DNA from: Bacteroidia bacterium
GTDB taxonomy: Bacteria; Bacteroidota; Bacteroidia; Bacteroidales; Azobacteroidaceae
Reading direction: 5' to 3'
Length of the DNA stretch: 25,542 nt
Assembly (NCBI GenBank): GCA_025999935.1
Contig: BNXY01000020.1
Coordinates: 20,001 to 45,542 of the forward strand
In this document: one piece after another, positions 8,972-16,728 of the stretch
Layout of the letters: every line of letters starts with the position of its first letter
Position numbering within the stretch: position 1 is the first letter of the stretch
The notes under the pieces: generated by a model
Seen by the model: only the letters and a program-made list of their open reading frames with translations
Told to the model about the DNA's origin: nothing
Database searches by the model: none
Position numbers and translations under genes: made by a program

Positions 8972-9211
8972 ATGGCACATACAACAGGTATAACAATAGA
9001 ACGGAATAATTTAGGAAAACCTACTTACATAAAAATCAATTATAAAAGGTACGGAGCTTTGTTTCAATCGTTTTTGTTTGAAAAAGGTATTGATTTAGAT
9101 AATGATGTTCCTAATCCGGAAACGGCAAAAGCAATAAAGGAAGCCCTGAATTATAAAAAATTAAAATCTTTCAATTCAACCAATGAATTATTAGCTGACT
9201 GTTTAAAATGA
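8972..9211 (+). CDS. antitoxin of a YafQ-type toxin-antitoxin pair
   Basis: This 79-residue protein directly precedes a YafQ-type toxin with a 6-base gap. The N-terminal part (GITIERNNLGKPTYIKINYKRYG) looks like the beta-strand DNA-binding part found in Bacteroidetes antitoxins. The C-terminal LKSFNSTNELLADCL resembles the toxin-wrapping helix of RelB/DinJ-type antitoxins (the SFDSVEELL pattern). It should neutralise the toxin and repress the operon. The start at 8972 is set by the -7 box at 8941. The family name is uncertain; the role rests mainly on the partner. Confidence 0.75.
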   Translation: MAHTTGITIERNNLGKPTYIKINYKRYGALFQSFLFEKGIDLDNDVPNPETAKAIKEALNYKKLKSFNSTNELLADCLK

Positions 9212-9217
9212 GTTAAT

Positions 9218-9511
9218 ATGTACAATATCAGGCGTTCGACTCAATTCAAAAAAGATATAAAATTGTGTTTTAAGCGCAATTATGATTTGTCATTAATTGC
9301 TGTTGCAATAAATAATTTAAAAGAAACCGGAACGCTACCTGATAAATATTTACCTCATCCTTTGCAAGGTAAATATAAAGTAATGAATATATGGGAATGT
9401 CATATAGAATCGGATTGGTTAATGTTATGGTATATTACGGGAACTGATAATCCTGATTTTGAGGGAGAAATCATTTTTGTAAGAACAGGAACACATTCAG
9501 ATATATTTTGA
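9218..9511 (+). CDS. YafQ-family mRNA interferase toxin
   Basis: This 97-residue RelE/YafQ-superfamily toxin cuts mRNA on the ribosome. The YafQ signature is complete: HPLQGKYK with His47, WECHIESDWLMLW with His62 and Asp66, and a C-terminal VRTGTHSDIF with His93 and Phe97, matching the positions of the catalytic histidines, aspartate and phenylalanine of E. coli YafQ. It therefore looks intact and active. It overlaps no neighbour and follows its antitoxin by 6 bases. The region is more AT-rich than the flanking housekeeping genes, which suggests acquisition. Confidence 0.88.
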   Translation: MYNIRRSTQFKKDIKLCFKRNYDLSLIAVAINNLKETGTLPDKYLPHPLQGKYKVMNIWECHIESDWLMLWYITGTDNPDFEGEIIFVRTGTHSDIF

Positions 9512-9638
9512 ATATATTCCACTCAAAAATTATTATAGGTGTTTTACAACTCTGAATCTCACAACTCCAAGTTTCCTTATAATTTCTATCTTACAAAAAA
9601 AACAAGTTAGAAAATTATCCTGTTTCAAGAAATTACAT

Positions 9639-9646
9639 TATCTTTG
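9639..9646 (+). promoter_or_regulatory. promoter -7 box of the slyD-aroC unit
   Basis: TATCTTTG followed by CA lies 42 bases before the slyD ATG at 9689. A clear -33 TTTG is not seen at the expected spacing. The box overlaps the upstream TTG codon at 9644, so that codon cannot be the translation start. Confidence 0.55.
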
Positions 9647-9688
9647 CAACTCATTTTTAAAAACAACAATCATAATAATAATTTACGT

Positions 9689-10261
9689 ATGAAGATTTCA
9701 GAAGAAAAAATGGTATCCTTAACCTACGATTTAACGGTAGATGGAGAAGAAAACGGTCGGAAAGAATTGATGGAACGCGCCACGAAAGAGCATCCGCTCA
9801 CTTTTATGTTCGGCATGGGTATGATGCTCGAAGCTTTTGAACGGAATGTGGAAGGTTTGAAAGTGGGAGATAAATTTTCCTTTACCTTAGAGCCGGAAGA
9901 AGCTTATGGCGAATATATTGAACAAAATGTAGTCGAATTGCCCAAATCCATATTTGAAGTTGACGGTAAATTTGACGAGGAAAAAATTTCCGAAGGCGAA
10001 ACGCTTCCAATGATGGATGCGCAGGGCAACCGGATGATGGGTTCCGTATTGGAAATCAAATCGGAGGTGGTCGTGATGGATTTCAATCATCCTTTGGCGG
10101 GTGAAACCTTGCATTTCGACGGCGAAGTGATTGACGTTCACGAACCCAGCCCGGAAGAAATTGCAGCGCTTTCGCACGAAGGCGGTTGCGATTGCGGATG
10201 CGAAAGTTGCGACAGCTCGGAAGAAGAGGGCGGTTGCAGCGGCGGCAAATGCTGTTGCTAA
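9689..10261 (+). CDS. slyD: FKBP-type peptidyl-prolyl isomerase, SlyD-like, Cys-rich tail
   Basis: This 190-residue SlyD-type protein has an FKBP domain with the insert-in-flap chaperone domain. Typical segments are VSLTYDLTVDGEE, the active-site region PLTFMFGMGMMLEAFERNVEGLKVGDKFSFTL, EEAYGEY, and HPLAGETLHFDGEVIDV. It catalyses proline cis-trans isomerisation and assists folding in the cytoplasm. The last 26 residues hold eight cysteines (CDCGCESC...CSGGKCCC) in place of the histidine-rich nickel-binding tail of E. coli SlyD, suggesting metal binding or delivery. Met at 9689 is chosen by the promoter position. aroC follows after 9 bases, so both are likely one transcript. Confidence 0.92.
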   Translation: MKISEEKMVSLTYDLTVDGEENGRKELMERATKEHPLTFMFGMGMMLEAFERNVEGLKVGDKFSFTLEPEEAYGEYIEQNVVELPKSIFEVDGKFDEEKISEGETLPMMDAQGNRMMGSVLEIKSEVVVMDFNHPLAGETLHFDGEVIDVHEPSPEEIAALSHEGGCDCGCESCDSSEEEGGCSGGKCCC

Positions 10262-10270
10262 AAAACAAAG

Positions 10271-11341
10271 ATGAATACTTTTGGTAATCTATTCAGGTTG
10301 ACTTCTTTTGGCGAATCGCACGGAGAAGCTATCGGCGGGGTAATTGATGGTTGTCCTGCCGGTATTGCCGTTGATATGTCGTTCGTCCAAAGCGAATTGG
10401 AAAGAAGAAAACCCGGACAGTCCGACATTACCACTTCCCGGAAAGAACCGGATAAAGTAGCGTTTCTGTCAGGTATTTTTGAAGGAAAAACTACGGGAAC
10501 ACCCATTGGTTTTATTGTTCGGAATACCAATCAACATTCCTCGGATTATGACAATCTGAAAGATGTTTATCGTCCATCCCATGCCGATTATACTTACCAA
10601 ATTAAATATGGAATCCGCGACCACAGAGGCGGAGGCCGGTCGTCCGCGCGGGAAACGATTGCCCGGATTGTGGGAGGAGCCATTGCCAAATTAACGCTCA
10701 GGCAATCCGGCATTCAAATAACGGCCTATACTTCGCAGATAGGGAACATTCAAATGAATAAACCTTATAGTGAATTGGATTTCAACCAAATAGAATCTAC
10801 GCCTGTTCGTTGTCCGGACTTGGCTATCGCTCAACAGATGATTCAATTGATTCGGGAAGTGAAAGCGGACGGCGATACGATTGGCGGCGTGATTACCTGC
10901 GTATGTCAAGGCGTTTCGGCCGGATTGGGCGAACCGGTTTTCGGCAAACTGCATGCGGCTTTGGGAAGCGCCATGTTGAGCATCAATGCGGCCAAAGGAT
11001 TTGAATACGGTTTGGGATTTGAAGGCGTTCAATACAGAGGATCTGAAATCAACGACCTTTTTTATCGCAATTCCGAAGGCGGGATTGCCACGCAAACCAA
11101 TTATTCCGGCGGAATCCAAGGCGGCATTTCCAACGGAGAAGATATTTATTTCAGGGTAGCCTTCAAACCGGTTGCCACATTGCTGAAAGAACAGCAGACG
11201 GTTAATTCGAAGGGAGTTGAAACTTCTTTAAAAGCGAAAGGCCGCCATGATCCCTGCGTACTTCCGAGAGCGGTTCCCATTGTGGAAGCCATGGCGGCAA
11301 TGACTTTGCTGGATTATTATTTATACGATATATCGAAATGA
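10271..11341 (+). CDS. aroC: chorismate synthase
   Basis: This 356-residue enzyme converts 5-enolpyruvylshikimate-3-phosphate to chorismate, the last step of the shikimate pathway, using reduced FMN. Signatures are [11 protein letters not shown] with His17, RPSHADYTY with His104, [15 protein letters not shown] (119 onward), FKPVATL, and [18 protein letters not shown] near the C-terminus. The length is normal and no key residue is missing. It lies 9 bases after slyD. Its 3' end overlaps the 3' end of the convergent transglutaminase-like gene by 25 bases, leaving no room for a separate terminator. Confidence 0.97.
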   Translation: MNTFGNLFRLTSFGESHGEAIGGVIDGCPAGIAVDMSFVQSELERRKPGQSDITTSRKEPDKVAFLSGIFEGKTTGTPIGFIVRNTNQHSSDYDNLKDVYRPSHADYTYQIKYGIRDHRGGGRSSARETIARIVGGAIAKLTLRQSGIQITAYTSQIGNIQMNKPYSELDFNQIESTPVRCPDLAIAQQMIQLIREVKADGDTIGGVITCVCQGVSAGLGEPVFGKLHAALGSAMLSINAAKGFEYGLGFEGVQYRGSEINDLFYRNSEGGIATQTNYSGGIQGGISNGEDIYFRVAFKPVATLLKEQQTVNSKGVETSLKAKGRHDPCVLPRAVPIVEAMAAMTLLDYYLYDISK

Positions 11342-12753
11342 TAATCCCATTTATCGTAGTAGAGATTTCCACCTTTCCACTCCAATTCACCCCGTTGAAA
11401 GTCAACATCATCGCTGCGCAGGAAAATCTTTTCGGGAAATAAAGCCCGCGAATAGTCGTTGTTTACTACCCAACGGTAGGCATCTATTCCATTGGAATAG
11501 AAATTACGAACATCCTCATTGTCTGTAAAGAAGTTTACTCCAAACGATTCATCCATAGGCACCCATCCGATTCCTTCGATATAAAATTCGCTCCAATCGT
11601 GCAGGTTCTTACTGTTCGGGTGCATCATAAATCCGCTTTGCCAACGAGCGGGAATCCCGTTGTAACGCGCCAAGGCTAAGAATGTTAAAGTAACCTGACC
11701 GCAGTCGCCATGACCGCTTTCCGCTACATATAGCGGAATATTTTTTATTGTGGAATATTCTCTGGCGCCCGCCCATGGGTAAGTGGCATCGACCCACTCC
11801 CAAATCTTTTGCATTTTCCGGAAGGGATTTGTTTCATTGCCCACAATGCGTTCGGATATCGCTTTGATTGAATCGGTAAAAACAATGTGCGGCGATCGTT
11901 CGGCGGTATAGGTTTTGTACAAATCACTGTTTACATCGTAAGGCTGAATATCTTTTGATTTTAGATTAAACCATTCTGCTACGGAAGTGTAGGAAAATTC
12001 AAGAGAAAACGTCAGAGGTTCATCTTTCTTGGCGATTTTTTCCATGTACACCGTATGGTGCGCATATTGCGGCGGCGCAATGATGTAATTGTTGTCGTTG
12101 ACGGCAAGCAGTTTGATATTGGATTGCCGGCGATTGTCCTCCCTTGGGAAAGGCAGCCAGCAACGTACGGTTTCGCCGTCCGGAACGGCATTGGCTTCCA
12201 AAGTTACCGCATATTTTACCGTCATATTTACCGGAGCCGCTTGGGTTTTACCTGTTTTGGAGAGTGTGGATGTAACATCCGGTAAATGCACCTTCAAGGT
12301 TTCTGCCAAAGCATCGGTTGAGGGGCCGTTCACTTCCGATTTACGGGCTTTAGCCGCTTCATCAAGCCGAAATAAATTCGATGCCGCCCGGTCAAAATAT
12401 TTCTTTTCTCCTTCGATAATTTTGTATTCCAATTTTTTCTTTTCTTCCCAACCGGCTAACATTTCATCGTTTACATCGGGATAATATTTCTTGATATATT
12501 CGATTACCGAGTCTTTGTCTTTGTCGAAATCCAGAACAATCCGGTGCATGATGTCTTTTCGTTGGTTGAGGATATAAACGGAATCTTCCGATAAATCATT
12601 CTCAGCAATGTATAAATCAATCAGATAAGCGGCTTGCTTAAAGTTACCGGCAGTTTCTTCTGTGTCGATTTGCGCCAAGCTTACCGGTTGATGTTGTTGC
12701 GGAGAACAACTGCAAATAAGCAAAAATAAAGCGATCGATAAAAAATGTTTCAT
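11317..12753 (-). CDS. transglutaminase-like domain lipoprotein
   Basis: This 478-residue lipoprotein has a signal [16 protein letters not shown] with probable lipid Cys16. An alpha-helical N-terminal part (to about 150) is followed by a beta-rich region (about 175-260) and a transglutaminase-like core. The triad is visible as Cys351 in GHGDCGQ, His385 in NLHDWSEFY and Asp401 in PMDES. Such proteins in bacteria are usually peptidases or of unknown use, not cross-linking enzymes. It is the last gene of a unit with the NlpC/P60 lipoprotein and the dipeptide epimerase (17 bases after the epimerase), which suggests a role with cell-wall or other peptides. Confidence 0.85.
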   Translation of the reverse strand: MKHFLSIALFLLICSCSPQQHQPVSLAQIDTEETAGNFKQAAYLIDLYIAENDLSEDSVYILNQRKDIMHRIVLDFDKDKDSVIEYIKKYYPDVNDEMLAGWEEKKKLEYKIIEGEKKYFDRAASNLFRLDEAAKARKSEVNGPSTDALAETLKVHLPDVTSTLSKTGKTQAAPVNMTVKYAVTLEANAVPDGETVRCWLPFPREDNRRQSNIKLLAVNDNNYIIAPPQYAHHTVYMEKIAKKDEPLTFSLEFSYTSVAEWFNLKSKDIQPYDVNSDLYKTYTAERSPHIVFTDSIKAISERIVGNETNPFRKMQKIWEWVDATYPWAGAREYSTIKNIPLYVAESGHGDCGQVTLTFLALARYNGIPARWQSGFMMHPNSKNLHDWSEFYIEGIGWVPMDESFGVNFFTDNEDVRNFYSNGIDAYRWVVNNDYSRALFPEKIFLRSDDVDFQRGELEWKGGNLYYDKWDYHFDISYK

Positions 12754-12770
12754 GGTATATAATTTGAAAA

Positions 12771-13907
12771 TTATTTTAGTTTTTGTATTCCGATACCGGG
12801 TAAATCATTCAAGGTCAATACGCCATCGATTACCGTAGTTCCTTTATAGACATCATTGCTGATAAGCAGATTTCCGTCGAGATCGGCAAAATCCACCGCC
12901 GGCGATAGTTGCGAAGCCGCCGAAATGGCGCAGGATGTTTCGGTCATGCAACCAATCATCACTTTCATATTGAGTGCGCGGGCAACCGTCAGTATTTTCC
13001 ATGCTTCCCGCATACCGGTACATTTCATCAATTTGATGTTGACACCGTGAAATGCGCCTTTCAATTTCGTAAGGTCCGTCAGTCGTTGGAAAGATTCATC
13101 GGCAAAGACGGGTAGGGGACTGCGTTCCGTAACCCAGGCAATATCATCGAGTTTGTGTTTCGACATGGGTTGTTCAATCATCACAATGCCTTTTTCCTTG
13201 AGCCAGTGAATCATATCCAAGGCATATTGCTTGTCTTCCCAGCCTTGGTTGGCATCGACGGCGATGGGTTTATCGGTTACCGTGCGAATGGCTTCAATCA
13301 TTTCCTTGTCGTTGGCGCGGCCTAATTTTACTTTCAGAATATTGTACAAAGGCGCATCTTCTTTGGTCTTTTGAATTACTACTTCGCGCGTATCTATCCC
13401 GATAGTGAAGGTGGTAGAAGGCGCTTTTGTTTTATTCAATCCCCAAATGTTGTACCAAGGTTTTCCCATGATTTTACCGACTAAATCGTGCAGGGCAATA
13501 TCAATGGATGCCTTGGCGGCCGTATTGTTTTCCGTGATTTTATCTACATAAGTCAATATATCGTCCAATTCAAAAGGGCTGGAGAATTGGCTGAGATCTA
13601 CTTTTTTAAGAAATTCGATAACCGATGCCTGCGTTTCGCCCAAATAAGGCGGCATGGAGGCTTCGCCGTATCCGGTTACGCCCTCGTATTCTATCTCCGT
13701 GAGCACAATCGGGGTTGTGGTGCGCGAAGAATTGGCGATGGTAAATACATGCCTCAATTGCAGATCGTAAGTACGGTAAGTTAATTTTAACTTGCCTTTT
13801 CCGGTGGAAGCGGCGTTTTTGGCGCTATTTTGTGCAAACAGGTTCAAGGGCAGCGCGGCGGATGCGGTTGCCAGTGCGGTTGTTTTTAGGAAGTCTCTTC
13901 TTATCAT
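12771..13907 (-). CDS. dipeptide epimerase (L-Ala-D/L-Glu type), Tat-exported
   Basis: This 378-residue enolase-superfamily enzyme of the muconate lactonizing subgroup is probably an L-Ala-D/L-Glu epimerase. Catalytic features are KVK (Lys192, Lys194), metal ligands Asp218 in DANQGW, Glu245 in IEQP and Asp270 in ADES, the second catalytic lysine Lys292 in NIKLMK, and the C-terminal DLDGN (342-346) matching the substrate-contact motif of Ala-Glu epimerases. The N-terminus MIRRDFLKTTALATASAALP is a twin-arginine signal, so the enzyme should act in the periplasm, unlike E. coli YcjG. It starts 5 bases after the NlpC/P60 gene, as ykfB and ykfC neighbour each other in Bacillus. Exact dipeptide specificity cannot be proved from sequence. 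Confidence 0.9.
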   Translation of the reverse strand: MIRRDFLKTTALATASAALPLNLFAQNSAKNAASTGKGKLKLTYRTYDLQLRHVFTIANSSRTTTPIVLTEIEYEGVTGYGEASMPPYLGETQASVIEFLKKVDLSQFSSPFELDDILTYVDKITENNTAAKASIDIALHDLVGKIMGKPWYNIWGLNKTKAPSTTFTIGIDTREVVIQKTKEDAPLYNILKVKLGRANDKEMIEAIRTVTDKPIAVDANQGWEDKQYALDMIHWLKEKGIVMIEQPMSKHKLDDIAWVTERSPLPVFADESFQRLTDLTKLKGAFHGVNIKLMKCTGMREAWKILTVARALNMKVMIGCMTETSCAISAASQLSPAVDFADLDGNLLISNDVYKGTTVIDGVLTLNDLPGIGIQKLK

Positions 13908-13912
13908 TGTTC

Positions 13913-15127
13913 TTATTTTTGTTCCTGGTATAATGGATTCTTTGTTATTTCCCAGATGCCTTCGGTGTTTACCGCACCGATAATTCTCGAAGCGCGTAGA
14001 AACTCTTTGGCGTTGTATTCATCGTATAGAGGGCTGTTTGGGTCTAAACTGCTGACTTGTACATAACCGGCTTCATGGATAAATTCTTTGTTTCCTTTAT
14101 AGATACCTACGTGGCGCACCCGTTCTTTTCTGCCGTCTTGGGCTTTTTTGCCGAAGAACATCAAATCGCCGGGGCGGAGATTGCCATAACCATCGGATGT
14201 ATCAACCGGGGTTCCGGTTTTTACTTGCTGCGAGGCATCTCTACGCAAGATAATTCCGTGCATCAAGAAGACTGTTTTTGAGAGGCCGCTGCAATCCATC
14301 ATTTTGGTGGAAGTTCCGCCCCAAGTGTAGGGTATTCCTTTCAAAGCCAATGCCTTTCGGATGATGCTTTCTTCCGTCAATTGAATAGAGGCGTACCAAT
14401 CTTCGAACGTTTTACTTTGACTTTTCAGGATGTAAGCCACCCGGCCGTCGGGATAGGAAACTTTGAAAAATCGGCCGTTGTCGCCTTCCCATTTCAAGAG
14501 ATTGCCGAATACCAAATCGGAAGTCCGTTGTGTTTTTTCGTCCGGATTTTCATAAGCAAAACCATATTCGTCGGTAAAAATAACTTTCTTTGCTGTAATC
14601 CATTGATTAAATGCTTCTTTGGTTAGCCGGACAAAAGAACTTCCGGGAAGCCAAGCCACATAACCTTCGGCGCTTTTTACCCGCCACCAGCCTGCGCGTT
14701 GCAACACCTGCACCGGAGCGCCCAACAGGAGTTGGGTAGCCATTTCGGCATCATAATCTCCCGCTGTCCGCAAATCGGAAACGGAAACATTGATTACGCC
14801 ATATAGGGTATTGCCGACCGTTTCGTCAGGCAAAAGGGTAATGCTGTCGATAGCAGCCGGATTTTCTTTCAAAATTTTTTCCAATAAATCCGTTTTTGCT
14901 TCCGCAACCGAAGTAAGGCCTTTTACAACCGGTTTGCCGTCACGCTCAATCACTTTTATTTCATACACATTGTCCCTTTTGTCGGGGACATATTGCAGTC
15001 GCACGCTATCGGCGAGGGCATTTAAATCCGGATAAACCGGTTTTACTTCTTCTTTCTGCCGACAGGCAGCGGTGATAGTAACCAAAACAGCCAATGCCAA
15101 TAAGTTGGCAAAAAATTTAGATTGCAT
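13913..15127 (-). CDS. NlpC/P60 family cysteine peptidase lipoprotein (YkfC-like)
   Basis: This 404-residue lipoprotein has a signal ending ITAAC (Cys22). Bacterial SH3-type regions (about residues 105-240) precede a C-terminal NlpC/P60 domain with the triad Cys279 (DCSG), His339 (RHVGIY) and His351 (FIHEAG). The layout matches YkfC-type gamma-D-glutamyl-diamino-acid endopeptidases, which release L-Ala-D-Glu from murein peptides. The epimerase that would use that dipeptide follows at once. Met at 15127 is preferred over the upstream Met at 15184 because it begins with the lipoprotein signal and because the -7 box (15153-15160) lies between the two. Confidence 0.9.
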   Translation of the reverse strand: MQSKFFANLLALAVLVTITAACRQKEEVKPVYPDLNALADSVRLQYVPDKRDNVYEIKVIERDGKPVVKGLTSVAEAKTDLLEKILKENPAAIDSITLLPDETVGNTLYGVINVSVSDLRTAGDYDAEMATQLLLGAPVQVLQRAGWWRVKSAEGYVAWLPGSSFVRLTKEAFNQWITAKKVIFTDEYGFAYENPDEKTQRTSDLVFGNLLKWEGDNGRFFKVSYPDGRVAYILKSQSKTFEDWYASIQLTEESIIRKALALKGIPYTWGGTSTKMMDCSGLSKTVFLMHGIILRRDASQQVKTGTPVDTSDGYGNLRPGDLMFFGKKAQDGRKERVRHVGIYKGNKEFIHEAGYVQVSSLDPNSPLYDEYNAKEFLRASRIIGAVNTEGIWEITKNPLYQEQK

Positions 15128-15152
15128 AGAATTAAAATTAATTAACAGATGG

Positions 15153-15160
15153 CAAAGGTA
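15153..15160 (-). promoter_or_regulatory. promoter -7 box of the NlpC/P60-epimerase-transglutaminase unit
   Basis: The minus strand reads TACCTTTG followed by CC, the same -7 octamer as the rRNA promoter. The -33 region is weak (TGTG near 15180-15183). It lies in the 92-base gap after the SusD-like gene and suggests the three downstream genes can be transcribed apart from susCD. Confidence 0.55.
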
Positions 15161-15219
15161 CAAAATTATTTTAAAAACGCACACGGATAATATGGTGTAA
15201 ATAATAAATTATTCTCCAA

Positions 15220-16701
15220 TCAATACCCCGGATTTTGTTGATTTTTGAGCGCCGGATTCGCTTGTATCTCATCTCTGCCGATGGGCAAAACCGCTTTGTT
15301 GAATGTTCTGTCAATGCTTGCCGGACGCGATGGGATGGTTGATTGCGCCCATATATCATCAAATGTGATGGGCTTGTTCCAACGTATCATATCAAAAAAA
15401 CGATGGCCTTCGCAAAATAACTCTTTGCTGCGTTCGTTGGCTATCATATCAAAAGTTACATTTGTTGCATCGGCCGGTGTTAAATTGGGCGAACGTTTGC
15501 GTATTTCCTGCAAATAATCGGCGGCTTTTGTTTTATCGGCCGGCGATTTCAATAAGGCGGCTTCGGCGGCAATCAAATAAACCTCCGAAAGACGAATCAC
15601 TTTGATATTAACGGCTGTAGTGGTCGCTTTTCCATCGCCCGGACAACTAATGCCGCCCAAATATTTGTAGCAGCAGCCTAAGCGAACCGGAACGCCGTTT
15701 TTCCCTGATTTTTCATCTACGTCCATCAATCCCCAGCGCACGTCGTCGGGGTCTTCGCCAAGCCGGTTCAAAAAATAATCGCTTGCGATAAAATAATCCC
15801 AACTGGTTTGAGCAGAATGGCTTGTATTGATGGTCATTGAACCCAATGAAGATTTGCCCAGATCTCCTTCTGTTGCATAGATAGCCAATTCGAATATGGA
15901 TTCCGATTGAAATTGTTTTGACCAGGATGTCAACCAGTTGGCATTGGAATATAAAGTATAACTATTGGAGTTAATCACTTCTTCTGCCGCAGTAAGCGCA
16001 GCTCCGTAATTTTGCATTTGCAGATAAACACGCGCTTGCATGGCTACATTGGCATAATAGTTGATGTATCCGTTCTCTTTTTTAGAAACGGTAAATAATG
16101 GAATTGCATCCGTTAAGTCTTTGATTATCTGGGTATATATTTCTTCAACGCTTGCTCGCGTAGGCTGAGCCGATGCGTCAATAAGCGTGGTAATCAACGG
16201 AACGCCATACGATGCTTTATCCATATCGTAAGGTTTTCCGTATAAACGGACAAGGTCGAAATAACAGATTGCGCGCAATGTTAATGCCTGCGCTTTGCTA
16301 TGATTCAATGCGGCAGAACCGTTACCGGCCTCGGTTATCTTGTCTATATTCGCAATCAGATTATTGATTTGAGTGAGACTGTGATAAATTTGGTCCCAAA
16401 ATCCCGAATAGGAAGCCGATGACGGCTCATGGTCGAAAGTAAAAAGTTGTTCATATCCTCTGCCTCGTCCGCCGATACATAAATCGCCACCTTTGGCGTC
16501 TGCGTACAGAATCATATTTCTGCCGTAATAAGAACTGCTTGTCATTTTACGCATTAGGCCGTTAATGATAACTTGGGCATCTTCTGCTGTTCCTACCGAC
16601 GATGAACTATCGGCTTGATTGGTCGGCTTCATATCCAGAAAATCCGAACAAGACACCAATGCCAGAAGGCAAAATATTGTGCATATTATATTCTTTTTCA
16701 T
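15220..16701 (-). CDS. SusD/RagB family outer-membrane lipoprotein
   Basis: This 493-residue surface lipoprotein has a signal ending ALVSC (Cys18). The mature start SDFLDMKPTN, the TPR-like helical region with ALTLRAICYFDLVRLYGKPY, the RLSEVYLIAAEAAL segment and the C-terminal half (RSKELFCEGHRFFDMIRW...LPIGRDEIQANPALKNQQNPGY) are hallmarks of SusD/RagB. It forms the lid over its SusC partner and captures the nutrient. It follows susC by 27 bases. The substrate is unknown: no glycoside hydrolase is adjacent, while peptide-processing enzymes are, so a peptide-type substrate is possible. Confidence 0.95.
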   Translation of the reverse strand: MKKNIICTIFCLLALVSCSDFLDMKPTNQADSSSSVGTAEDAQVIINGLMRKMTSSSYYGRNMILYADAKGGDLCIGGRGRGYEQLFTFDHEPSSASYSGFWDQIYHSLTQINNLIANIDKITEAGNGSAALNHSKAQALTLRAICYFDLVRLYGKPYDMDKASYGVPLITTLIDASAQPTRASVEEIYTQIIKDLTDAIPLFTVSKKENGYINYYANVAMQARVYLQMQNYGAALTAAEEVINSNSYTLYSNANWLTSWSKQFQSESIFELAIYATEGDLGKSSLGSMTINTSHSAQTSWDYFIASDYFLNRLGEDPDDVRWGLMDVDEKSGKNGVPVRLGCCYKYLGGISCPGDGKATTTAVNIKVIRLSEVYLIAAEAALLKSPADKTKAADYLQEIRKRSPNLTPADATNVTFDMIANERSKELFCEGHRFFDMIRWNKPITFDDIWAQSTIPSRPASIDRTFNKAVLPIGRDEIQANPALKNQQNPGY

Positions 16702-16728
16702 TTTATTCTGTTTTTTTATTGTTAATAA

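Noticed and set aside
15184..15214. Palindrome AATAATAAATTATT after the SusD-like gene as a terminator
   Set aside because: It is AT-only with a 2-base loop and lacks a T-tract on the minus strand; it may be chance in AT-rich DNA.
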